A program made the position numbers and the translations under genes. Of a stretch of 64,000 bases of DNA, positions 1 through 7,392 are shown piece by piece (the first letter of the stretch is position 1; the number at the start of each line of letters is the position of its first letter). The notes beneath the pieces were generated by a model. The model saw nothing but the letters and a program-made list of their open reading frames with translations. It did not search any database and had not been told where the DNA came from. Source of the stretch: Sporothrix humicola (taxonomy: Eukaryota > Ascomycota > Sordariomycetes > Ophiostomatales > Ophiostomataceae); contig WNYE01000071.1 in NCBI GenBank assembly GCA_021396245.1, positions 1 through 64,000 on the forward strand. The letters are read 5' to 3'.

Positions 1-89
1 CTGGGGTCCGTCCCCCTTGCCCACATTTTTTTTTATTTTTTTTTTAAAAAATAAAATAAAATTTTTTTTTTTTTAATTTTTTTTTTTAA

Positions 90-146
<57 letters not shown>

Positions 147-360
147 CAAAGCTATGCTTCATTTTTTCCCCTCCAGAGCGACAAAGTTACAATGTTACTT
201 GATGGGATAAAGAATAGTTAAACCTAATGCAAAGTGCCGCCAGCCAACCCGAAAACCGAAACGCCATCACCGGCATTGAAGATATGTACAGATAGCTTCT
301 TGTAGAAGACTTCCCTCGCCAAAGGAGGTCACTTTATATAGCCTTGAATCGGCCTTACCG
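1..360. repeat. Poly-T low-complexity tract and stn1 3' flank
   Basis: Bases 27-146 are almost pure T with a few A-runs, then the 3' flank of the minus-strand stn1 gene follows. No ORF of interest is seen. The homopolymer is long enough that it could be partly an assembly or read artefact near a contig edge; the sequence alone cannot decide this. Confidence 0.8.
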
Positions 361-1211
361 TCAGTCGTAATTACAGTCGTCCTCGTCCACATCCATTTCG
401 TCACCACTCCCTCTTTCTTCCCTTTCCTTTCTTTCCCGTTTCTCCTTCTCCTTCTTCTCTTTTTCCTCCTTTTCCTTCTGCATTTCTCTGCGGACTTCTT
501 TGCGGATTTCCTCTTCATCTTTTGCTCGCTGGGCCTCCTTGGCTGCTTTCCGACACTCCTTCACTGTCTGCCGGTCCAGTACCCACGGTTTGTAGAGCGT
601 CGACTCGGCAAACGCCTGGATCTTGGCCCAGAACTGGACTTCCTGCTCGGTTGATCGGAGGACGGTCATGCGGACAATGTGGACCTGGATGTCGTCACGG
701 TAAGTCCTGAGCTCGCCCTTGATGTTGACGACCGTGCCGGGGAGGTCGATTTGGGGAAGAGTCGGCGCAGCCGGCTCTGCTGCACCCTGCCCAGTTTTCT
801 TCGCCTTTGGCAATGTAACGACACACTCTACCGTCCCTCCGCTGCCGTCGTCGACCGTGTACACCCTCCGGTAACCATAGTCGTTCACTTCGACGACAAC
901 GCCGGCGATGCGCACCCACTTGATGGGGTGGTTGAGGTGGAAGAAGACGTTTTGGCCTGTATGCGTTAGAGGAGCTTATTTTGTTCAGTGTCACTGGGAG
1001 ACGTACCCTCAAACTCAGCGTATTGGACGAGGCGCGCAATGTCGGCAATGCGCATGGGACACCACTGGTTGAGCGTGGGCGAGAGGTGGAAGCAGTATTG
1101 AGCATAGAAAGAGACTTTCGTGGGGGCTGTCGTTGTCGCCGGACCTGTTCCTTCTGTCGCCTCCTTGTCGGCTGCTTCGCTGGCCGCGCCTGCCGACGCC
1201 GCCTCGGTCAT
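361..1211 (-). CDS. stn1: Telomere-capping CST complex subunit Stn1 (OB-fold)
   Basis: Two exons, 1211-1007 and 956-361, encode 266 aa. The intron has donor GTACGT, a CTAAC branch site and an ACAG acceptor, and the join restores a continuous OB-fold. Stn1 works with Ten1 to bind and cap single-stranded telomeric DNA in the nucleus. The call rests on the family pattern FYxxYCFxLSPTxNxWC..IADI (about residues 34-58), then FEGQNVFFHLNHPIKWVRIAG (split by the intron) and the following YTVDDGSGG strand (about 67-110). After the OB-fold the protein is a highly charged Glu/Lys/Arg helix (about 190-250) with an acidic end. No C-terminal winged-helix domain is seen, as in the shorter fungal Stn1 proteins. 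The start is the first Met of this frame; a possible upstream 5' exon is discussed under findings. Confidence 0.88.
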
Positions 1212-1602
1212 GGCATAATGAGAGTAGGCAGGGTTGATCTATGTGGTGGGATGTTGTCAGTGTCGCCGCAAAGCGATATTGACGCGAAAGCACGGGATTT
1301 TAATGGACGGCTCGGACTCGAATGCGACCGCTGTAGGCAGCCTCGCGCTAGCCTAAACTCACTGTTGATCAGTGAATGCGCTAACAAATGACAAAACTAA
1401 ACACACCAAGACACCGTTTACGACTTCACACAATTTGATAGATGCAATTCACTTAACAATATTACAAAAGAAACCCAATTGACTCAATTTATTGAAGTAG
1501 CTGTAGAGCTGTATCCCAGTTCCAGATCGCTAGCCTATGTTCCGCCGAAACGCCATAATGTGAATGAGCACCTTGTAACATCTTTCTTCCACCGTGATGT
1601 GA
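1212..1602. other. Spacer between stn1 and the DnaJ gene (tandem, both minus)
   Basis: This 391-bp spacer is the 5' region of stn1 and the 3' flank of the DnaJ gene. On the minus strand a consensus GTGAGT donor lies near 1352-1357 and a possible TAG acceptor at 1240-1239, so a 5'-UTR intron in stn1 is plausible. A two-codon uORF (1216-1208) overlaps the stn1 start. Confidence 0.5.
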
Positions 1603-2613
1603 CTACCGCTTCGCCTTCTTTCCATTCTTCAGACGTGCTGCAGCGGCCTGGAACGCTTCTTCAGATGGCTCGTCGTTCTCATCGTCGTCCTCGTCCACGG
1701 CCGTCCGCTTCTTCCCACCCTTCTTCTTCTTCTTTTGCTCGGTGGCGCCGTACTTGGCCGCCAGGTTGTCGAGGAACGTTGCCGAACGATCCTGCTGGCG
1801 TTTCTGAATCAGGGCGGCCAATCCTGCCTGGTCATCCTCCTTCTTGCTCTTCCCCTTGCCCTTGGCGGCCTTCTTTCCTCTTCTCGGGGATGTGCTCTCG
1901 CCCTCCTCCTCGTCTCCTCCTCCTCCTCTCCGTCCCTTGCCAAACAGCTTGTCATGCACGCCTAGCTCCTTGGCATACTCTTCCGCCTCCCGGCTCTCGT
2001 CCTTTGCTGCCGCCTTGCGCGCCTTTTTTGACGCCGCCGTTTCTTTGGTGTACTTGGGGAATGCCTTGACGTCGCCAGAGGCAATGGCCTCGTCGATGAT
2101 GGCCCGGAACCGGTCGTCGTCCTCCAAGACATTGCTCAGCATCACCGTCTCGTACACCCCGTCCATGTCGCCCTTGTGCCGCTCGTACGCCGCCAGCACG
2201 TCGTCCTTTTCCTCGTCTGACTGCTTGTACTGCGCCGCAAATGTCTCGATCGCGCTCGGGTTGACGGCATCGGCAAAGGCCGCCCGGTAAAAGTCGCTCC
2301 AGCTGAATCCGTCGCTGTCCACCACCGATTCGGCCGTCGACCCCGTCTCGTCGTAGCGCTTGCGCCGCGCCGGGTCGGACAGCACGGCGTAGGCAAGCGC
2401 CACCTCCTGAAACTGGACATGTGCCTCGTCGCGCTTCTCGGGGGCGACCTTGTCGGGGTGGCAGCGGAGGGCGGCTTTGCGGTAGGCCGACTTGACCTGG
2501 TCGGTGGTGGGCGACTCGGCGCGGTCGAGGCCGAGGACGGCGTAAGGGTCGATGACGGGGGGTTCGCCCGCGGCGAGGTCATGCTCGTGGCCAGAGTCGG
2601 AGTCGGAGTCCAT
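1603..2613 (-). CDS. DNAJC9-like J-domain histone co-chaperone
   Basis: A single exon of 336 aa starting at the Met at 2613; the frame stays open upstream to a Met at 2697 (364 aa), but the added residues are Gln/Thr/Lys-rich and not family-like. The J domain is near the N-terminus, with PYAVLGL at its start and the catalytic His-Pro-Asp at about residues 52-54. It is followed by the second conserved block of the DNAJC9 family (YKQSDEEKDDVLAAYERHKGD and then the DDRFRAIIDEAI helix), which distinguishes it from general DnaJ proteins. The C-terminal third is basic and acidic low complexity with several Lys-rich stretches, fitting a nuclear protein. In animals DNAJC9 delivers H3-H4 and recruits Hsp70; the same role here is inferred from homology. 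It is divergent from the Rib2-type deaminase. Confidence 0.85.
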   Translation of the reverse strand: MDSDSDSGHEHDLAAGEPPVIDPYAVLGLDRAESPTTDQVKSAYRKAALRCHPDKVAPEKRDEAHVQFQEVALAYAVLSDPARRKRYDETGSTAESVVDSDGFSWSDFYRAAFADAVNPSAIETFAAQYKQSDEEKDDVLAAYERHKGDMDGVYETVMLSNVLEDDDRFRAIIDEAIASGDVKAFPKYTKETAASKKARKAAAKDESREAEEYAKELGVHDKLFGKGRRGGGGDEEEGESTSPRRGKKAAKGKGKSKKEDDQAGLAALIQKRQQDRSATFLDNLAAKYGATEQKKKKKGGKKRTAVDEDDDENDEPSEEAFQAAAARLKNGKKAKR

Positions 2614-2975
2614 GTTGGGTGGTGATTGTGTTGTGATTGTTTTTGTTTGTTTGTTGTGCTGTTGATGGGAGAAGCTGACTTTCTGTTCCTGATCCATTCA
2701 TGAATCGCGTGTACACAGTAGGCGCGTTGCACGCGTCGTGAGCTGGAAGCTAGCGACGGCAACCACTAAAAATACGACTAACAGCACAGCTCACAGCTGC
2801 CTGGCACCTGCGCTAACGGCAGTGCACACAGCTACCCCGCGATCGGAGACCCACCCGCACCCTGTGCCGTTTTACAGTCGTACCAGTGCCTGTACCTGAC
2901 AAGATCCTCTACCATACAGCCATCACAACCACACTTTCTGAGCGCCTCGCATCTGCAATTATATATCACGTTATC
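2614..2975. promoter_or_regulatory. Divergent promoter, DNAJC9-like / Rib2-type deaminase
   Basis: This 362-bp interval separates the two divergent start codons. No TATA box or recognisable binding site stands out on reading; the stretch next to the DnaJ start is rich in TTTG/TTG repeats. Confidence 0.5.
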
Positions 2976-3524
2976 ATGTACGACTCATTAGATGGCCGCC
3001 ACCTGGCCTACATGCGCCAGGCCCTGGATCTGGCCCGCAAGTCACCGCCCAAGCCATCCAACTTTCGCGTAGGCGCCGTCCTCGTCGATGTTGCCAACGA
3101 TGCTGTGATATCGGGGGGGTACACGCTCGAGCTGCCAGGCAACACCCACGCCGAGCAATGCTGCTTTATGAAGTTGGCGGACAAGTATGGAGTCAAGGAG
3201 GAGGACCTGTCGTCTCTGGGTGAAGACAAGCTCCCTCGTCAGCTTGCTCTTTACACAACGATGGAGCCCTGCTCGTTCCGGATGAGCGGCAATCTTCCCT
3301 GCGTGCAGCGAGTGCTGCGGCTGGCAAAGGCGTCAGCAGGCTCAACTGCTCGAGAATTGACTGTCTACTCAGGTGTCACTGAGCCCGACACGTTTGTTTC
3401 TGAGAACACTGGCCGACAGACACTCGAGAATGCCGACATCCGTTTTGTCCATGTCCCTGGACTGGAAGACGACATTCTCGCCGTCGCCACGGCTGGACAT
3501 GTGAAGGAGAAAGAGGAGAAGTAG
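2976..3524 (+). CDS. rib2: DRAP deaminase, riboflavin biosynthesis (Rib2 C-terminal type)
   Basis: A single exon of 182 aa. The frame is open from a Met at 2886, but the Met at 2976 (MYDSLDGRHLAYMRQAL) is where family similarity begins and is chosen. Zinc-dependent cytidine-deaminase fold: His58-Ala-Glu60 is the H-x-E proton shuttle and ligand, and Cys99 and Cys109 in the MEPCSxRxSGNxPC motif are the other zinc ligands. The GVTEPDTFVxxNT and HVPGLEDDI segments near the C-terminus match the deaminase half of yeast Rib2 rather than a nucleoside deaminase. The expected reaction is deamination of the ribitylated diaminopyrimidine phosphate, an early cytosolic step of riboflavin synthesis. In yeast the domain is fused to a pseudouridine synthase; here it stands alone. 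A dCMP-type deaminase is the main alternative, less likely given the C-terminal motifs. Confidence 0.83.
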   Translation: MYDSLDGRHLAYMRQALDLARKSPPKPSNFRVGAVLVDVANDAVISGGYTLELPGNTHAEQCCFMKLADKYGVKEEDLSSLGEDKLPRQLALYTTMEPCSFRMSGNLPCVQRVLRLAKASAGSTARELTVYSGVTEPDTFVSENTGRQTLENADIRFVHVPGLEDDILAVATAGHVKEKEEK

Positions 3525-4034
3525 GGATGAGAAAAGAGTAAACATTCAATACCCTCTCTTTCCCTTTCTCTTCACGTGGTCTCGGCTCAATTATGTGCAC
3601 CGAAACGGACTTTCACAACCCGCCGGCCGTGGAACTGGGGAAGAATAGACGAACACAAAAAGAAAACAAACAGAACGAAAAGAACGAAAAGAAACCGAAG
3701 CCGCAAATATGCAAGAAGGAGGCGTGCTACTATCCGGCTAATTCCTACACCTCTGCCCGTCGACGTCCCGTGTTTATATTCACTTTTATACATTCGCCTT
3801 ATCCACCATATCCAACCTTACCCGCCTTCTATCCGACTTCCATTCGCCCACTCTTTTCTTCCACACCTACCTCTCTTCCTCCAAACGTCTTGTCTTCTCC
3901 TCACGGCCCTGCATGTTGGTTATTGTTGCCTTGACCAATTCATTTCTCTTATACTTTCCATGCACGACGTCGCTATGATCGGGGCAGTGTCAATCAACAA
4001 TGTCAATCATATCCACCCACCCATTACATAAACA

Positions 4035-4061
4035 CATATTGGCCATATTGGCCATATTGGC
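4035..4061. repeat. Three perfect tandem copies of a 9-bp unit
   Basis: The unit CATATTGGC is repeated three times without mismatch, about 410 bp before the start of the secreted protein gene. Each copy carries GCCAAT on the other strand, the complement of ATTGGC, so the array presents three CCAAT-box-like cores in the minus orientation. Confidence 0.85.
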
Positions 4062-4382
4062 TGCATCGTCCGTATTGAGCGGCTAGGAACCTCGAACCAC
4101 AAGACTCGCTCCGGGTCCGTGTCAGGCTGTGTCTGCAGTCTACAGTCTTCGCTCTACCGAATTTCATGTGCAGCTCACTGCCCGTTTTAATATCCATCGA
4201 ATGCGAACCGAGGAAGGATCCGATACGCGTGTCTCTTCGGCCCTACAAACAGGATATCAAGTCTCTGCTGCAAAAAGACGCAGTCCGGACACGGGAACCG
4301 GCCTTTTACATTTCTGAAAACCGCCGTCTTACATTTTTATATTGGACTGGTTCTTCCCGTCAAAGCTTCCACCGGAAGTTCA

Positions 4383-4389
4383 TATAAAG
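4383..4389 (+). promoter_or_regulatory. TATA box of the secreted protein gene
   Basis: TATAAAG lies 85 bp before the ATG at 4474 and is followed by a C/T-rich stretch, the usual layout of a strongly or inducibly expressed fungal promoter. Confidence 0.6.
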
Positions 4390-4473
4390 GCAGGCCTGTC
4401 TTAGCTCACCTCGACAATACTTTGTCATCTCCCAACCTCTCTTCCCCATTCTTTCATCGCCCACCTCACCAAA

Positions 4474-5628
4474 ATGCACGCTTTTCAAGTCCTCACGGCC
4501 CTGGCCGCAGCCGGCCCGGCGGCTCTGTCCACCACCCAGGACAAGAACCCTGTGCTGCCGCTCCCCGTCCCTGACAGTCTGAGTGCCATTGGCGTCCAGC
4601 GCGCCCGTGTTGCCAATGGGCCATTTTCCGTCCCGGCCATGACCGCCAACGATACGAGCGACGAGAATGGCATGAAGACTTTCCAGCAGATCGCCGCTCT
4701 CCCCTGTGTTGACTGTTACATTACGGGCTTCTCGTATGGCCTGCGGTACGGCGACGGTCCCAATGGATCCGCTGGCGCCGATGCCAACATTGACACCGGC
4801 ATCTACCTGCACCACGCCCTCCTCATCAACGTCAACCAGACCGACTCGACCTGCTCCCTGGGCAACGGCGGCGACTTCCAGCGCATGTTTGGCGCCGGCA
4901 ACGAACGCGGCTACATTGACCTGACGGTCAACGGCACGCGCAAGGCGGGCTACTACATCGCGCCCGACGAGATTATCCTGGTCGTGGCCGAGATTATGAA
5001 CATGCAAATGGACGGCGCGCGGGACATTTACGTGACGGCGACGTACGATTACATTCTAGCCAACGAGACGAGTACCGCCAACAAGTTTGTCCACGCCACG
5101 CCCGTCTGGCTCGACATTGACGGCAACTGCGGATCGTTCACCAACGGCTCCGAAGTTGCCGTGCCGCCCGGCGTTGACGTCTTCTCGTACTCGATGCCCG
5201 TGCCCTGGAACCCGTCGATCCCAGCCTTGGGCAGGAGCAAGGGTGAGGACAAGGAGGCCAGCAAAGACAAAAACTACGAGGTGCTTGTGACCGCCAGCCA
5301 CTTACACGACGGCGCGATTCAGCTCGACATCTCCAAGAACGGCGCGGTGGTCTGCGAGGGCGTGACCACCTATGGCGGCACCCCCGAGTACATTAGCCAG
5401 GTTCCCGGGCCGGACATGCCGGGTATGCCGGGCATGAGTATGGGCCCTGTCCCGCTGACGCACATTTCGGCCATCCACATGTGCTATGGTGTAGGAACGA
5501 CCAACAACACCGACCAGTGGTCCGTTACGGCGCACTACAACCTGACGGCCCACCCTGGTCTGGAAACGACCGACGGCCTGGCCAAGCCCATCATGGGCAT
5601 TTCTCTGATGTTCCTCGTGGAGGTTTAA
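4474..5628 (+). CDS. Secreted SURNod19-like protein with PHM-like His motifs
   Basis: A single exon of 384 aa. Residues 1-19 form a signal peptide (short N-region, Leu/Ala core, small residues before Thr20). At least six N-x-S/T sites and paired cysteines (Cys78, 81, 127, 219, 294, 337) fit a secreted glycoprotein. The order of motifs, PCxDCYITGF (77-86), LHHALL (112-117), FGAGNER (139-145), AEIMNM (172-177) and SHLHDG (275-280), matches the SURNod19 family (stress-upregulated Nod19), first described in plants; no biochemical function is known to me for it. His113-His114 and His276-x-His278 are placed like copper ligands in peptidyl-alpha-hydroxylating monooxygenases (inference, see findings). 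A Met/Gly/Pro segment (312-325, several Met) precedes the last beta region. It is convergent with lgd1. Confidence 0.62.
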   Translation: MHAFQVLTALAAAGPAALSTTQDKNPVLPLPVPDSLSAIGVQRARVANGPFSVPAMTANDTSDENGMKTFQQIAALPCVDCYITGFSYGLRYGDGPNGSAGADANIDTGIYLHHALLINVNQTDSTCSLGNGGDFQRMFGAGNERGYIDLTVNGTRKAGYYIAPDEIILVVAEIMNMQMDGARDIYVTATYDYILANETSTANKFVHATPVWLDIDGNCGSFTNGSEVAVPPGVDVFSYSMPVPWNPSIPALGRSKGEDKEASKDKNYEVLVTASHLHDGAIQLDISKNGAVVCEGVTTYGGTPEYISQVPGPDMPGMPGMSMGPVPLTHISAIHMCYGVGTTNNTDQWSVTAHYNLTAHPGLETTDGLAKPIMGISLMFLVEV

Positions 5629-6036
5629 GGACACACGCATGTAATAAGTTATCACAAATTGAGCTTGAGTGAGAACGAGTGTTTAGTATTCTCTGTCTCT
5701 ATGTATAATACAAATTCAAAGTAAATATGAAATCAGAAAATGGAAGAAAAGAAGAGAAGAGAAATCAACGCAGATAAAAATCAAACGCGCTCTGTATGCC
5801 GCCTCGTGAGGATAGTTTTTCCGTAGATGTTGCCCGTTTTCCCATAAATGTCCCATGCCAGTCATCAGTCGTTACTCTTCGTCGTTCTTTTTTGACCACT
5901 TCCACCTCCCACCTCTTCAGGGCCTACTACTATACAGGATGCCATCGTTGCCCTGCGGACAAGCAAACTTGTGCTTGACCCCTCGTGTGTTTGTCCACAC
6001 TGTATTCTTGTCTTTCTCCTAGACCTTTTAAAGAAT
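5629..6036. other. Convergent 3' flanks
   Basis: This 408-bp region between two converging genes is AT-rich, with ATGTATAATA-type elements near 5700 that may serve 3'-end formation. No gene is seen. Confidence 0.6.
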
Positions 6037-7392
6037 TTAAATCTTGATGCCGTCGAGAATCGGTTTGGCCTCGTCCGACGTCCACCAGCTCACACCCGGC
6101 TTGCCAGGGAACTCGTACTCGTCCATGCTCGCCGCCTTCATCTCCACGCTGTAGCCCGGCTCGGTGGGCGTCGTGTAGTAACCGTCCTTGATGACGGCAG
6201 GGTTCTTAAAGTGCTCGTGCAGGTGGTCCACGTACTCGAGCACCGACAGCTTGCCGCTGACAGCGACATAGTCGATCGTGCTCAGGTGCTGCGTGTACTC
6301 GGGCAGACCGACACCGCCCGAGTGCGGGACGATGGGCACATTGAATTTCTTGGCCAGCAGAAGCACCGCCAGCACCTCGTTGACACCGCCCAGGCGGCAG
6401 GCGTCGATCTGGCACACGTCGATGGCGCCGGAGGCCAGCAGCTGCTTGAACACGACGCGGTTCTGGCACATTTCGCCAGTAGCCACGCCGATACCGTAGG
6501 GCCGCAGCGCGTCACGCACGGCCTTGTGGCCCAGCACGTCGTCGGGCGACGTGGGCTCCTCGATGAACCACGGCTTGAATTCCTTGAGGGCCGTCATGTA
6601 CTCGACAGCCTCGGGCACCGACCACACCTGGTTGGCGTCGACCATCAGGACGTTACCCTGATCGTAGCCAATCACCTTGCGCGCAATCGACAGCCGCAGG
6701 CGGTCACGCTCGAGGTCGCCGCCGACCTTGAGCTTAAAGTGCTTGTACCCCTTGCTCAGTGTTTCTCTCAGCAGTCCCTCCATCTTCTCCTCGCCGTAGC
6801 CCAGCCAGCCCGCCGAGGTCGTGTACGCGGGGACGGCGCGGTTGTTCTCGGCGTCGCGGATCCGGTCGGCCTTGCCGGCCTCGGCCTCCTTCAGGATCGC
6901 CAAAGCTTCCTCGGGGGTCAGGGCATCCGTAATGTACCGGAAATCAATGCACCGCACAAACTCCTCGGGCGACATCTCCGCCACAATCCGCCACACCGGC
7001 TTGCCCAGCACCTTGGCCCACAGGTCCCAGATGGCGTTGATGACGGCACCCAGCGCCAGGTGGATCACGCCCTTTTCGGGACCAATCCACCGCAGCTGGC
7101 TGTCATTCACCAGGTGGCGCCAGGTGGCGCCCCAGTCGGCCACCAGCGACGACAGCGTGCGGCCCTTGACACGGTCGGCCACGTGGTTGATGGCGGCGCA
7201 CACAATGTCGTTGCCGCGGCCAATGGTAAAGGTCATGCCGTGGCCCTGGAACTTGGGGTCACTAGTCTCGAGGATGCAGTAGGCCGACGAGTAGTCGCCG
7301 GCGGCGTTCATGGCGTCGGAGCCGGTCTTGTCGAGGGACGTGGGGAAGCGCACGTCGCGCGTCGACCAGCCGGTGATTGTGATGTCAGCCAT
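6037..7392 (-). CDS. lgd1: L-galactonate dehydratase (D-galacturonate catabolism)
   Basis: A single exon of 451 aa, the full length of fungal Lgd1. It belongs to the enolase superfamily, mandelate racemase group, L-fuconate/L-galactonate dehydratase subgroup. The N-terminal RDVRFPTSLDKTGSDAMNAAGDYSSAY is the family capping domain. Active-site residues are in place: Lys220-x-Lys222 (base), Asp252, Glu278 and Glu307 (Mg2+ ligands) and His357 (second base or acid). The enzyme converts L-galactonate to 2-keto-3-deoxy-L-galactonate, the second step of the cytosolic fungal pathway for pectin-derived D-galacturonate. Close identity to Trichoderma Lgd1 is recognised from memory. The other pathway genes (reductase, aldolase, glyceraldehyde reductase) are not in the window. 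L-fuconate dehydratase is the nearest alternative, but the fungal context favours Lgd1. Confidence 0.93.
   Translation of the reverse strand: MADITITGWSTRDVRFPTSLDKTGSDAMNAAGDYSSAYCILETSDPKFQGHGMTFTIGRGNDIVCAAINHVADRVKGRTLSSLVADWGATWRHLVNDSQLRWIGPEKGVIHLALGAVINAIWDLWAKVLGKPVWRIVAEMSPEEFVRCIDFRYITDALTPEEALAILKEAEAGKADRIRDAENNRAVPAYTTSAGWLGYGEEKMEGLLRETLSKGYKHFKLKVGGDLERDRLRLSIARKVIGYDQGNVLMVDANQVWSVPEAVEYMTALKEFKPWFIEEPTSPDDVLGHKAVRDALRPYGIGVATGEMCQNRVVFKQLLASGAIDVCQIDACRLGGVNEVLAVLLLAKKFNVPIVPHSGGVGLPEYTQHLSTIDYVAVSGKLSVLEYVDHLHEHFKNPAVIKDGYYTTPTEPGYSVEMKAASMDEYEFPGKPGVSWWTSDEAKPILDGIKI

Larger units (their letters stand above)
3525..4473. other. Spacer with CATATTGGC triplet and promoter of the secreted protein
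   Basis: No gene is seen in these 949 bp. Bases 3780-3930 are strongly pyrimidine-rich on the plus strand. Three perfect tandem copies of the 9-mer CATATTGGC lie at 4035-4061. A TATA box is at 4383-4389. Confidence 0.6.
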
